Shown: positions 1-14,400 of the stretch, piece by piece
Layout: every line of letters begins with the position of its first letter
Position numbering within the stretch: position 1 is the first letter of the stretch
NCBI RefSeq assembly: GCF_010183535.1
Contig: NC_071328.1
Location: forward strand, 6,138,001 to 6,202,000
Origin: Caenorhabditis remanei
Lineage: Eukaryota; Nematoda; Chromadorea; Rhabditida; Rhabditidae
DNA length: 64,000 nt
Direction: 5' to 3'
The notes under the pieces: model-generated
What the model saw: the letters and a program-made list of their open reading frames with translations, nothing else
What the model was told of the DNA's origin: nothing
The model's database searches: none
Program-made: the position numbers and the translations under genes

Positions 1-3000
1 TGAAATTTTGAGTTCAGAAGTTAAATTTCTAGAGCAGCAGATTTCGGGCAAGAATTTCCGGATCTCAGTTCGCAAAACAATACGGGACCGTTCCAGATTC
101 TTGTGAATTCTGAAAACGTTATATAATGTCTAGTGTCAACTAGACTTCATTTTCTCGAAATGCCTCATCTCAGAATCAGGAAGAGAAATCCTCAACCGAG
201 AGACAGTGTATGTAACTAATTTCAACCATATCGGACACCTTCAAATTAAACGTCTTTAGAGAAATGTAGAAACCCCTCACCGTTGTCACCCCCTTCACCT
301 AGCAACGTCCTATTTTCCCTATTCCCAGATCGTATCATTTGCTTTTTTCAATTTTTTCTCGAAAAACCGTACTCTGCCACCCACTTGGTCTGCCAATGGG
401 CATAAGACATCTGGAATTCCAAACATTTCTCATTGTTTCCAGCACATACAGCTGTGTCTCTGATTCGTTAAGTGCTGTTCTAACCAGATGCCTGACCAAT
501 GAAAGTTCCATTGACCTGGAATGACCGTTCGGTGCGAACTTGGCTCCGGGGAAAATAACACGGCTTGTTATGCGCCTGGCGCGATTTCCCTGTGACCAAG
601 TTTGTCGTTTTGACCTATCATCTCTGGCAACTGACATACTTATTGCCCTACTAGAGTTATCAGGCATCTGGACGAAACAGTGCTTCGCTAATCAAAAACA
701 CAGCTGCAAGTCTTCATTAAATTCGTGACACCAGATGGAGACAATGGAAATCTTATAAATTGAAAAATAGTCAGGTGACACGGTTGGTGCAAGTGGGGGC
801 AACGTAGGAGTTTAGACTGAGAAATAATGTAGAAGAGTTGAAAAATCATACTGTAATATGACCATAGAAGACCAAGATTTGATGGGAATCGGGTTGTAGG
901 AAGAGCGACAGTACCCATGAGAACTACCGTACCCAAATTCTCTCTTCACATCAGTTTCCTTCTTGATAACACTTCCAAAAAAGAGCACACCAGGACGCTT
1001 CGTCCTCTAACTTCTATATGACTACAAAAAACTGCTCCTCCTCTTTCTCCTTCTCCTCGCCTACATCTCAAATCATGAAAAGTTCGACTCGTTCTTCACC
1101 TTTCCTTCGGCTCGAAATGTATGCTTGTTTGATCATTTTGTGACATTATCAAACCGTTGTCAACTATGCGATAAAATGGTTGATAATATGTAATCAGAAT
1201 CAGTATAATATGCAATTCTCGTGAAATTGGGGGAGGGAAGGACGAGGCGAACTATCGAAAGGGGAAATTGGAAAGAGAGACTGTACTCTTTTTTCCAGGA
1301 TCGGGTGACGGTTTGATGTAATAAAGTTCACTAAGCGATTTCACGGAGTGGAACTATGGAAAGTCAGAAACTTGTGATTGTTGTCTGCATGTAAAACTGA
1401 ACAATTGACATGCGGTGAACTTTTTTGAAGATTATAGTTATATCTGTATGCAGAGAGCACGGCGCTCAAGTGACTTGTAAACATTTGGAGCTGATGTTCT
1501 GAAATCTCAGATAGTCTTCAGAGAGACGTCGAAAAAACCTGAGAATCGGAATACACAAAATTTCCAGAAATTTTTGCTCATCGAGTCCCGCGTTCAAGTC
1601 CCCTACGGGAGCAGGTGCAAGATTTCCTATCAGCTTTTCTTTAGACATTTCCTACTCACCCGATTACCATGACATCGGAGAATATGTTCTGTTTTTTGGA
1701 ATCTTCCACGTAAAACCACAATTTCATAATTTCATTCCTGACCATCTGTGTGGTGTAGTTATCAAGAAATAATCATTTTTTGATGCTTTCTCTCTCTCTC
1801 TGACTATATAACAAACATGAAGAAAAGGACGTCACGACCCCCATCCATTTCAGTTCACTTCGTCCCTTCTTATCAGTTCTCGTAGCTATGCGTTAAGCAC
1901 TCTGATGACACTTTCTATTCAGTTTTTCTTTCGGGAAATCAGCTACGACAAGTTCCTTTAGTTCTCTTTAAAAAAAAGTTATATTCTATAGATTTTTTGA
2001 GCCGTTTATTATACAATCTTATCTATCCGTTTACGATATATTATGGATTTATTTATATTCACACATTCACTCTTTTTTTTAAATCAGAATTGCGTAGCAT
2101 TTTTCCCCGATCATTTCAAATCTCCACTTTCCTTTTATCAGGTTCCGGTGCCCCATTCGTGGGCTCATGCATGACTACCATTTTCCCCTTTCAATCTAAT
2201 TATACTTCCAGCCTCTCTAATCTCTTTTTTTTCATTTGAAAGTTCTTATTTTCCAAGAGATTTCATTCGAAAGTTATGTAATTGTCTCCCACTTTCTATT
2301 GATTCTTTTTATTTCACCTTCTGGTACTCTATGATCATAAATAACTATAAAACATGACATATCTATTATTCCATGATCTGCCGACTGGAGAGAAGATCGT
2401 AAAAGTACATCACAGTACGTGTCATCAGTTCTCTTTGTCATTCTATATGTGCAACTGGTGGAACAGATTTCCATTATCTCAAATTCGATTTCTTTGTTTT
2501 AAAAATTATTTCTCTCATGTCTTCGGAGATCTCAATATCCTCCCTTCGACTCCTTCTTCCCGTCTTCCGTAGTGGTGCTCATGGCTAACATGTGGCTAAT
2601 ATTTTTTATTTTAATCCTTCCCCCCCATAACACTCCTGATTCGAGTCTCCACCCCTCCCAACAGTTTTTTGACCTATTTGTGGGCGTGGCCTAAGCCCTC
2701 TCCTCGAACTCTTCGTTCTATCTGACAAACCCTCCCAGCCTATCCCTCGCAGCCGTCTTCTGCAGATTCTATCGTGAAGAGACATCAGAGAAAGATCGGG
2801 AGTAAACATTGCACTTTTCAGTCCCGCCCCTCCCAGGCCTCTCTCGTTTTTTTCTCCGTCGTCGAAGAAACATCTATCCTCTGCGTCTCTCCCCCAGGGG
2901 TCCCCGCCCCTAGCCGAACCGATCTGCCAGACCACACATATACACACCTCTCTCCGATTCGAGACTTCTTGCTTATTTATTTTTTGTGTGTTGTGTTGTT

Positions 3001-3379
3001 TTGGGTTCTGCTCTTCTCTCTTGAATATAGTTTGATAGTTTCATGACATATCCTCATACAGTATCTCTTCCTTGCTCACCTATAAGACTCCTAGTCCATC
3101 CAAGTCACTACCAGACACTCTTCCCTTTTATTCTTTATTTTCTGCAAATTGAAAAGTAGACTGTAACTTTAAAAGCGCATTATGCTTTTATTTAATATGA
3201 TCTACTATTATTTTGTTTGTCCCATCTTGCTCTTATCATGTTTACACTTACTATATTTTTTGGTGTTACGCCTTCTTTTTTGATACGTTACTATATTTAT
3301 TCATTGTTTTTGCATACACTTTCTCCCTTCACTTAATTACTTTTCTTTTCTTATTCTTGATCCAATCAATTTTCAGATC
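1..3379. other. Intergenic/upstream region of hmbx-1, no supported gene
   Basis: I see no exon chain with proper splice borders and phase in this stretch. It holds pyrimidine-rich tracts (about 2600-2950 and 3200-3370) and short open frames that lack nematode codon use. The last bases form a TTTTCAG three bases before the hmbx-1 start codon, which could be an SL trans-splice acceptor or the end of an intron whose upstream exon is non-coding and not recognisable. Confidence 0.5.
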
Positions 3380-5227
3380 ATGCTATTCACAGTGGAGCAA
3401 CTCGAATTGATTCGAAAGCTCCATATCACAGGGATCTCATCCGATCAAGTATTGAAAGCATTTGGTGATTTGAATGTTCCTGAGAAGATTCAGATTCAGA
3501 ATACCCTTCAGAATACGATGAATCCAAAGGCTGAAGACGTTCAGAATCTTCAGAACCAGAATCCAGACATCCCCCAAAACAACAATAAGTTGTCAGCAGC
3601 CGCCTTGTTCAGTCCTTTGCTCGTTCAACATTTGACGTCTTCTCCGACGACGTCGACCTCTTCAACATCCGCCTCCACTCCAACTAACCTCTCGATTCAA
3701 ACCGTACCTTCTCCAATCAGCCTGCCAACTATCAACATCAAATCAGAGGAATCTTCATCTTCCACATCTCCATGTCTCTTCGAGCATCCAATCTGTTCCA
3801 GTGCTCCACGACCAATCAGAAGTCAGAGAACACCAATGAAAGAGATCACAACATTGGATGATCCAAATGAATTGGAAGAGTTTATGCAACAGGGAGAGGA
3901 AGCATGCATTCTCGATATGAAGACATTCATTACACAGTACTCGTTGAGACAAACTACGGTAGCTATGATGACAGGTCAGTACTCATTTCTCTCTCTAACT
4001 TTATCAAACTTTTCGTTGTTTCCAGGTGTCTCCCAACCATACATTTCCAAACTTCTGAATGGAAATCACCGTGAATTGTCTCTCCGTTGCCGCAAAAACA
4101 TCTACTGCTGGTACCTGAATTGCCGTCGTCACCCGAATAAACTCTCCTTCTTTCTCTCTGATCCATCATCTCGTCTCGAGACAAATGGAGACGGAGAACT
4201 GATTCCACAGAGAAGAGAGCGATACGTGTTCCGTCCGATTCTCATCCGAATGCTCGAATCATTCTTCACTCAAACCCCCTTCCCCGATTTGCCACGTCGT
4301 ATCGAAATCGCGACCGCCTGTAATCATGTGCTTCAATTGGATAAGAAAGGTGTTGGTCTGATGCCAAAAGAAATCGTTTCTCCACAAGTTGTCTCCAATT
4401 GGTTTGCGAATAAACGAAAGGAATTGAGAAGACGTTCGGCAGAAGCCACCGCTGCATCCACGTCATCGGCCTCTTCCACGTCATCATCCTCGGCTTGTTC
4501 GGTCTCCGCAAATAACGATGCAGTCAGCATTTCCAGTATGAGTCCATCATCTAGAGATGAAGAGGTTAGTTATACTTTTCGGATGGGGTGCCGTAGAGTC
4601 CCATGTTTCTTTCAAAACCTTCCCACAAGTTATTTTTCTCTCAATTTCCCATAGGAAGAGGTTATAAAACTATCACTTTCTGCAACATTATGACTACTCA
4701 TATAGTTTTTAGTGCTCATACATGACTCCCCGATTATATGGCCCATAAATATATCAACTAGGGTAGCAGGTGCATGCTCAGGGCTCTCTAGGAATTTACC
4801 TGTGGGAATTTTCAAGTGCTTCTTGGCTCTCCCTCTCACAATACATTTTTTTCATGTTTTCTATATCTAATCAATATATTTTCAGAACAACTCTCGCAAT
4901 ACGACACCAGAAGTCGCTTCACCCCCACCACCATCAGAATCCATGAAATCTGAAACAACTACAGTAACCACAACCGAATCATCACCTCCACTGGCTACAT
5001 CATCCCCATTATCTCTTGCCACCACTCCAATCATACCGCCCATCTCGATTTCATCTCTCATTCCATCAACTCCTCCATCACCTCTTGAAATTTTAGCCAT
5101 GGCTCATAATCTGGGAATTCAACTTCCACTCTTCGATCAGAACGCCCAGTTTCCGGGTCTCGGCGGCTTCATGCCTTTTCCAATGACCGGGTTCTACAGT
5201 AATCCAGCAGTTTTGAAATCTGAGTAG
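3380..5227 (+). CDS. hmbx-1: HMBOX1-type homeodomain transcription factor
   Basis: Three coding exons: 3380-3974, 4026-4564, 4886-5227, giving about 491 residues. The N-terminus (FTVEQLELIRKLHITGISS) matches the HNF1-N-like start of vertebrate HMBOX1/HOT1. An HNF1-type POU-specific-like helix bundle follows, with GVSQPYISKLLNGNHRELS split by intron 1. An atypical homeodomain comes next, beginning around RRERYVFRPILIRML and ending with the recognition helix VSPQVVSNWFANKRKELRRR. The remainder is Ser/Thr/Pro-rich low complexity. HMBOX1 family proteins are nuclear DNA-binding factors; human HOT1 binds telomeric repeats, and whether the nematode protein does so cannot be read from sequence. The start is chosen because it lies just after TTTTCAG and aligns with the family N-terminus. 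A poly(A) signal AATAAA lies at 5621-5626, so the 3' UTR is about 400 bases. C. elegans has one such gene, hmbx-1. Confidence 0.9.
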
Positions 5228-8200
5228 TCACTTTTTCCCTCCAAATCACCAATATTCTCTTTGTCTCTCTATGTCTATCTAATTTTCATGTTTCCATGAC
5301 AATACAGTATCCCTTCATTCTTTCAAACCACGCCCCCTTCCTCCCCGACCTAAAAAACACGCAAACGATGCTCCGTTCTAACGCCTCCATAATATTTATT
5401 TTTAGCTTTTTCTTTTTTTTCGTTGTTTTTAATTGAGATTACGAGTTTTGACTATTTCGAATACTTTAATATTTGTCTCCCATTTCCAACCAATTCTCCC
5501 AAACACTGCTTGTTTCCTATTGTATTGTATCGCTTGCCTTTTCTGAATTCTTTTTCAGAGATTCTTCTTCTTTTATTGCATGCAATATTTATTTTTCATG
5601 ACATTTTGAAGCTGACTGAAAATAAACTTTTTTGAAGTCTAAAACCTTTTTTCTTGAGGAAAAAAGAATTTTCAGGTATGCATACGTGCTCTACTGCAAT
5701 AGTGAGAAGCTCCTATCGGAGAAGACAGTTTATTCAAAACAGGCTACCGTGCAAACGTGCTCTACCTGACAAAGTTCAAAAAGCAAATTTAAAACAGAGC
5801 GGCATAGAAAACGCACTCAAATACGAGCACTAATCGTGTACTCCTCTCGGACAACTGGACAGACATTTTTCAAAACGTTTTCCATCTTTGATTTCCTCTA
5901 GTTTCCGCCAGTCCACCCTCTCATTTTGGCGGTGGAATCCCTGAGAAGAAATACTAGAATTCCCACGCTCAAGAGCCGTTTTTTTTGGTTAATTTCTCAT
6001 TTTGGAGTCTCGATTTGTTTTTTTTTCACTTAAAATTATATATCACGTCACTTTTACAAGTTTAAAAAAATTTTGAACAAAAAACTTTGAAAGCAATCGT
6101 GCTCTACCTCGCATCCTCATTAGAGCTCACTTGCTTTTGTGTCCTCTGCCTTCATAAAGATATAAATAACATTCCAAGTAAACCAAATTTTTGTACTTTT
6201 TCTGACCGGATAAAAAGCCCAAAAAACCAATCAAAAAGCAATCAGAAAAATATAATTTCTCTCTTTCCACTCTACTATAAATTTTCATTTCACAAATCTT
6301 TTCCTCTCTTATACACCTTTTCTCCCTATATATATCATATGTGTCATGTAATATTCCTTGTATTTTGAGCTCTCGGAGCCGCCCGGAGCAACATAGATGA
6401 ATGAATATTCAAAGAGTCCAGAAGGCTGCTTGTTTCACTTATTTCTCATTGGGACGGGGAGACTCCTTTTCTTCAGATTAACTATGTGTAAGAACGTCTC
6501 AAATGACGACTTTCGCTCAGCTTCTTCACTTTTTTCTCTACTTTTTGTCCTTTTTAGTTTGACTTTTCTTGAATATTATTACATAATTTCTTTTTTCCTT
6601 TTCTTTTCCATCTGAATGGTATATGAATCGTAGGAATTTGAATCGGGGACCCTTGGAGCAATTTTACTTACTCTGATTTCTCTGTAAGTGGTGGTATCTT
6701 CAAATGTTCAGAGTTTAGTTCAAACCCAGTCACTCCAAAAGTTGTTTGTTTTCATCTTCCCTCTGACCCCATTATAAACGTGAATTAGTGCGCAACACCC
6801 CATTCTCCATCTTCAGCTCAAAAAAAGATACCCTTCGATAGATAGATCTGTCTGCAATTCCCTTCGGGGGGCTCCAAGTTCTCTGTGTTGCCAGAGAAGA
6901 ATGTCGCCTACTTTTCAAACACCACCGACACTTTTTTTCGCTTTTCGACCCGAAGCATAAAACCAAAAAACATCTTTTTTATCTCTTTCTTTTGCTAGAA
7001 ATCTAACAGAAAATCCATTTTTGTTGGTAGCTTGGCGTAACCAATTTCCGGAGGCACCGCTGTTTTTGGGCACAAAAATAATAAGAAAATAGGATGGATA
7101 TGTATATTTTGGTAATTTCTTACCTCTTTATATTCCTTCTTTGCAGAAAACTAGACCAATTCCAGCTTTTCAAACGTGCGGACTAGTTCCCACAGCTAGC
7201 GTTTTCTAGTCCCCGCGTTCAAAAATTTCTCAGTTTTTGTTGTTTTCTCTCTTCCAAAAAGCGCCAAAATAGATGGGAAATGCTCCAAAGAGACAAAGTT
7301 TAGGAATAGTTGATCAGTTGTCATTTGTCTCTCAAAATAAAAAATAAAGACATCTTTTTTGCTCTCAAAAACTCCGGAGGCTCGGCTCATCGCAATTGCA
7401 TGACAAATTAGCCAGAGATGAAAATTGTTTCCACTTTTCTACTTTTCTCTGCCTTTTTTATCTTTTTGCATACTTCACATTTTAACTACTAAATTAATTT
7501 TAATTTATTTCAAGTGGAGGTCAAAAGTTGATACTTTGGAACAATTCGTTTTCGGATTTTCCAAAAATTGCTTCTAGAACTTTCCAAAAAAGGTGAACCT
7601 GGGATCCTGGGATCGAAAGTCAAAAGCGTTTCTCGTCTCAGGACCCCCGCTGCTTATCTCAATTAGCGTCGTTCTCTACACCTTGTAGGACAAATTTATA
7701 GTCTTCAGTTTAGTCTAGCTGATAACATTTTGGCTTCGCTCTAGGGGTCAAGGGTTCAACTTTTCCAGGGGTCAAACTCTTTTTGGTTTTTTGTTCCTGA
7801 TATCCATTTAGATTTTATCCTATATTTTGAGCTATTTTGAAAACATTTGCAACAAAAAGTGTCGAATAATCGTGTTTTCCAAGAAGGGAACATTTCAATT
7901 TGACCTGAATCAGATTCCGACTCAATTTTCAATTAAATTCCTTCCCCCTCTCTTTCTCCTTTTTCTATTCTTTTCCACCTTCTTCTTCTTTTTCTTCTTT
8001 TTCTCTTTTCTTCCGTGTCACTAATTCCTGTCCTTTTATTCCTTCTGGTCACTTCTGAAACTAATCTTTTCCATCCCTTTCCTCTCCTTCTCTCCTCCCG
8101 TTTTCAATAGGATTATCCGTGCGTGTGGTTGGTAGGAAAGAGAGCAAAAAGAGCACAGATATACTGACATAGACACGTCTCTTTCCTTTTGCCACCACCC

Positions 8201-8445
8201 CCAATCTTTTGTGCCAATTTCTGCAAATTTATTTTTCTGACGGCAGATATAGACACATAACATAACACATATATACGCAAGTTTCGACTCGAAAGAAGAC
8301 AATGACGAAATGATGGAGGTGGAAGGATGGCGTTGCTCAAAGTGCGCGACGAATGCACCAAATTGATCGGTTATCAGTGAGTTTTCATGCTTCAACTTGA
8401 GAAAAAAAGGTAGTTGAAACCTCTGAAACCAAAAACTCTTGTGTG
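5228..8445. other. hmbx-1 3' UTR and intergenic DNA
   Basis: The first ~400 bases are the probable 3' UTR of hmbx-1, ending near AATAAA at 5621. The rest is AT-rich with pyrimidine runs and no exon set that I can join. The phrase GTGCTCTAC recurs near 5687, 5758 and 6100, suggesting degenerate dispersed repeats. It presumably contains the promoter of the gene starting at 8446. Confidence 0.4.
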
Positions 8446-11400
8446 ATGAGCCACACTCTAGAACAGAGGGAAGACAGTATAGAAAAGTGGTGTTTCTTGA
8501 AGTATTTCTCAATTTTCAGATTTCTAAACTCCCATATCTGCTTGTGTATCACCCTTATTCAACTTCTGGTTTGTTGTTGGGCCGTTGCTCAGCACATCAA
8601 TTCATACATGACGCAAGGCAAGGTTCGTGTCTTTGTATTTGAACCAGAACTTCCACATCGAATTTCCAGATCTTAAAATGCGACTTTCTGGAGGGAAGTC
8701 TTCCTCTAGAAGCTGTCGATGCAGTCATCTTCGATATCCGCCTGTTTCATTACCTGTGGGGAATAAGAGGATGTGTGGCAGAGTATTTGGATGGAGGTAT
8801 ACTTTGAATTGGTTTGAACTGTTGAAAAAACGAAAAAAATAAGTTGGATAAATAGAAAAAAAACAAAGCGAAACTCGGATGAGGTTCGGTCTTGAAAAAA
8901 AACCTTTAGCCATTTGGCCACTTGCGTTGAGAAGGTTCAGGTTATCCAGAGCAAACACTCTTCCTCTTGTTGCAATTTAGGTCACTAGTCAGCTGACCGC
9001 TTCAAAAATCTTCTTAATAAAATCCCACGAATCTTAAGATTCTCTTCGAAAAACAAAACATAATTATTGCAGGTTTTGGACGTCTTCTCTGGTGTGTTTC
9101 CCACTGCTTAACCCTATTTTTCTCCATCCCAGTCACCTTCTTGGCCCATCCAAAACCTTGCCTTTTTTGGCCACTTTTATTTCAAGTGAGTCTTTTTTAT
9201 TCTAAAAATTTCAAAAAACCATTTGTCAGTAAATGCGCTCTGTTATTAATCATAGCCATCCAATATCCAAAAATAGAGAGTCAGGGAGTTCATAAGTCTC
9301 CACTTCTTTTTTCTCACATTCTTCTCCTTATTTTTTCCATTTTCGATCAAAAACCAACCGAAAGAAACGAGAAGGATGCGTCAAATTTTCCCCAGGGACA
9401 GTGACAAATCTATGACATTTGACGGGTTATACACACCCTCACAATCTAGAACAGAGCAAATTGTTGCAACAAAAAATTGAGAAAAAAAGGGTCACTTCTA
9501 GATAAAATTCGGGTTTTTCTTTGAAAAAAGACTTCCAAGAGTAGGAAATGAGACCCCTACACTAGGAGCCCTTACCGAGCTACAGTAACCCGGAGCATCA
9601 AAACACATTGAACCGATTGGATGAAACCCGAGCTTCTATTGTGCTTCTTGATCCGTTTGTAGGATGAAATGGGTCATGTCTAGACAAAAAATGACACAGA
9701 TTCACACAACCCACTACAGTCTCTTTTGAATGAGACGGAGGAGGAAATAGACAAATAGTTTTTTGGTTTTGTTTATGGGTTCGGAAGGGACCAAATGGAT
9801 CAAAATTTGTGGTCAAAGAGATTGAGTTTCGAACATTTTGCCATGGGGTGTTGAGGACACAGTAGGGCTGAAAATGTTTTTCTAGAAACCGACTGTTGGA
9901 AAACAGTTCTATAGAGCACACTTGCTAGAGCTGGATACCTGGAATTCTTGTGAGTGGTAGTCACTACTCGAGTTGGCAAAACATCAGTCCTTTGCTGTTT
10001 TATTTTTGAGAAGAGATAAAACACTTCATATCCGTCTTCTACTACCAGAATCTATTCCTCTTCCCGGATCTTCAAAATTCCTAGCAGAGGCCCCTCCCCC
10101 CACACTACCGTATCCCTCCCCTTTCTAGCATGTCGCTTTGCTATTAGACTACGGTAGCTCCTAGACCATTGACTCCTCTTCACTTCAAAACTTCGGATCA
10201 GAAAAAGATGAAAAGACATAAACATTTGGAGTTGATCCAGAACATTCGACCACCATGATGTTGGCCCGTGAAACTAAAAACAAAACGATAAAGCCATCGG
10301 ACGATTCTTCCAGAAAAGTGCAAGATGGGAGAGGGATCGTTAAACAATTACACACTCTCTCTCTCCTTTTCTTCTTCTTCTCGATTTCAAACAAGAAGGA
10401 CCTCTGAATCCTTTTGAACACATGTCACCCCCAGGGGTATTTAGCGTCTGTGTCTCTCTGATCTACATTCTATTTCTCTCCTCATGGCCTACATTTTTTG
10501 TAATTTCACTTCTCTTCCCAGTCTTCTTCTTCTTCTTCTCAAGAGAAAATGGATAAGTTGAAGAAGAAAAAAGAAGAAAAGAACACATAAAACACACTCA
10601 CAAACCACCGTAATATCATATAAAAGTGCGGCGTTTTCTCTTCTCTCTCATCGTCTGAATCTCTGCTTCAGGCGCCTGGGGGTAAAGGAACGGGCGCCCC
10701 CAGAGATCTCACTCTCTCCCGTAGAATGAAGTTGAAGAAGAGAAAATGAAGAAAAGTGCAAAGAAATTAGAGAAAAAAGAGGAAAGAAAGAGACCGGTCT
10801 CTGAGTATAACTATAAAAAAAGAAGTGGCGAGAAACGATGAAAAGAGTTTTTTTGGACGCCGCCAGCTGCCTGATGACATGATGACATGGAGATGAATAG
10901 GAAGCTGAGGAAAAGAGAGAAATGAAACTGTTGTAAAGAACTGGGGGTGAGATTTCTGAGATTTGCAGGGATCCTAGATTGAGGGCTCGGGGAGTTGGTG
11001 ATCAGGGACTGTACCGGGTAGGAGATTGAACTAGACCGAGTTTAAGAGTGTGTCTCGCATAATCTTATTGAGTTTTCTGTACAGAATTTGGAGTTTACAC
11101 CTTTCTTCTAGGAACTTCCTGAAAGGTAACACTCAGACTAAATACCCGAACTAGATTCTAAATGAAATGCCGTCAGATACAGAGAGACACGTTGTTACAT
11201 TCATTCTCAATGTTTCCAGCTTTAAACACTGTGAAAAGAAAGTCTAGCTCTTTAGTTTTGTTGTTTCCTTCTTGTTTAACTGTTTAACTTTTTTTGAAAG
11301 TTATCTGAACATGTTAGAGAAACTAACTTCCGGGCATGGGCAAGAAGTGAGTTTCATGAGCAGTAGCAGTCTTGGACGACCCTGTACGAATTATCGTTTA

Positions 11401-14400
11401 ACTACAAAACCTTGAAAACGAGTTCAAACAAGGATGGGTGGTGGGAACGAAGTTATTCGTGATACAGTGAAATGTTTTAATGACTGTTGGTGTTTTTTTG
11501 GGGACACCAGGAGAAATAGCGCCCAACGCGCGACAGGCACAACTAGTGCAATCTATGAAGATAAAGTATAGTTAACAGTTACCAAAAAGTGATTTCATAT
11601 ATATTTTGAAATAGTATGAAACACTTCAAAAAGCTCTCTTTCTCTCGTTCACTCAACTGATCAAACCAAAGAGTAGAACTGGGTCAATACGGTTAAAAAT
11701 GAATGTTTATTTGCACTTTTACTTAACTTTATAGGAAATTGAAAGAAGTTAACTATAGGGTTTTGGATTCGTATTGGCTTTTTAGGGGGTATTTTTATGT
11801 CAACTGTTTTGAGTCGAGAATTTGAGAACGGTGAATTGTCCTAGGCGTCCTGCTCAATAGAATAACAGTAGGGAATCCTCGTTCAATGAGTAGGGACAAC
11901 AATTTTGAAAATGGAAGCCATTGGAGAAATAGACATTCGAATTTTAGGCCAACAAACTTTTTGAAAGTTACGGTATTGAGCTCAGGGTGTTCAACTCGAT
12001 AGCATGCCTTCAGCAATCCAAGAATCCAGATTTGAATTCCAAGCTTCTGAATCCAAACTGAACTTTCTCAGTGCTGAATTAGAAGTTTGAAATTGAAAAC
12101 ATAGACTCTTAGCTTTAAAATTGTGTAAGTTCTGAAGACTGGTCTCAAATTTCTTGTTTCGGAATCCCACGATGCTCTAAAGTATTACTATAAGGAACCT
12201 GCTATTTTCCAGAACTGTCCACTACCAAAACTTTGTTTCAACTGAGTCTACCAGTGCATAACCTAGATTCCATCCAGTTGATTGAGATTCTAAAATTCTC
12301 CATCTAGACTTCAAACTTCAGCAACTGATCTTTGCTCACTCTCTTTCCGTATATGTTCTGCTCAAATGTCTCCCAGACAATCCTTTAAAAGACAGTCTAT
12401 GGGGTCATCCGGTTTTTTTTCTGTGTCCACTTTCTTCGACTATCCATCACAACCCAAAAAACCAAAAGTGCATAGTCACCCCTCCATAAAAGTGCATCAG
12501 ACCGGATTACGGTAGCTCGGCTCTGTGTCCCTCTGAGTCTTCTCCGCAATTTCTCTTATTTACAAACATATAGACAGAGGAGAATTCTCTCTCTCGAAAC
12601 GATAACGGTTTTTGTTTATTCTCTCTCTTTTTTTCTCTTTTTCCTTTTTTCTCTTTTGCGCGAAATGCACTCGTACTGTCTGTTGTCTCTCTGATCTTCG
12701 TGATCTCTCGTCTTTCAAAATCGTCACCCCCAGGCAAACAGGACACCCGAACACACACATAGACCCGACAAAAAATGGCTTCATTGCATAAAAGTGCAAA
12801 AATGAGAGAGTATTGAAATTGGAGAGAGCGAGAGAGTAAAGAGAACACACAGACGACGTATAGTTAGTCTCCGGAATGATGAAAAAACGAATGGTTTTTG
12901 AAATGTTGAGTGGAAATCTAAGGGTTTCGGGAATGGGAAAGTGGGGGGTCCGGAGGGTTTGGACTGCCTGGAAAGTTCGAGAAAATGTCTGTCTGTGTGT
13001 AAGTCTGTCCGGGAGAAAACATGAAAATCTATAGCTCTGAAAATATTTGATTTTCATACAAGATTTTAAAAGGAATTTTGTTTGACTAGAAGTTTATTCT
13101 TATCTGAATTTGAATTTTTAAAAATCCATTTGCAAAAATCACATCAGTTTGTTTTAAAAACTAAGGTTTTGTTACATCTACAGTATCGGCCAAAAAAAAA
13201 TAATATTTCGGATTTTTAAGCTGAAAATGCCCAACTTTCAGAGTGTGTCATGGTAAACCTAACTGTCCCACAAAATAACTTTTTATGGGATTCAATAGAC
13301 CAATAGTAGAACTCCATTTTTGTAGTTGACAAATTTTTTGTACGGACACTCCCTTGAGAATTACATATCGTCAAAGTAATTTCTCCCTGAAGTCAACCCA
13401 TTTCAGTGCAAAAGTGCGATTTTTGAGCTGTCCACTTAAAGTTACTATAACTCTATAGGAAGTGCTCGTACAAAAAAGTTGCCAACTGCAAAAATGAAGC
13501 TCTACTTTTGATCTTTATAATTCATTAAAAATCAACTTGACGGAACAATAAGTATTACCATGAAACACTCTCAAAGTTGGACCTTATAAAAAAAAACCAA
13601 AACTAATCTGCTTTTGTGAAAAAGGCAAAATATGACATCATTTTGGCCGATACTGTAAATTTTTTTAGAATATAGCTGGTTCTAAACTTTATTGTAGATC
13701 TGAGAATAACTATCTCACTATTGCAATAACTAGCAGGACTCACTTATCATATAGCTAGAGAAAAACTAATAACTGATTCATTGTCAATTTCCCGTCATTT
13801 CCGCTGACTTCTTCATCATTCTGTATCATGTCCTGTGCATAATTATTCTGTCTAGGTATTATTCTGTAAATCATCTCGAGCGGTGCTTTGGAAATGATAC
13901 GAAATAATTGTTTTAAAATGTTTTCAATAATTCAAAGTTATATAGCAAAAACAGGCATTTCGTCCAAGTTTGAAGAGTTGAAAGTCTATTATAGTTTTCT
14001 GCCCTAAAAAGTTCAAGAGTCAGTCGTTTTTGTTTTTTCAGCAATCAGCGTACGGTATCTGTCTTCTCGTCCTCCTTCTAGCAGCTCTTCCAAGGATAGT
14101 TGTGGTTCTGGCAGCCCCTCAAGCAGCTCCATTACTACCAATAATATTTTATTTAGTCGGAACAACACTTAACTTTTTTCATGTGAGTTTTCATTCACTG
14201 ACCCTAAAATGTTCAAATTTTCGAATTTCAGTTATACGTGTACTGGCACTGGTATTGGCACGTAAGCGCCATGTGGAATTCAGTGGTTCGTGTCAAGTTC
14301 GGACAACGACTGGAGAATGCGAATAATCGGAGTCGACGGGATAAACCAAGAACGCCGAAAGAGGAAATTGATGATGCAGTGTTACATTATGTTCCAGGAT

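Noticed and set aside
335..667. 110-residue open frame on the minus strand
   Set aside because: No start context, splice partner, domain or signal; overlapping frames exist on the other strand with equal length.
1585..1620. GTTCAAGTC resembling a tRNA box B
   Set aside because: No box A at the right distance and no cloverleaf stems.
12507..13057. 165-residue minus-strand frame in the large intron
   Set aside because: Low complexity, no domain, and partly copies a pyrimidine tract.
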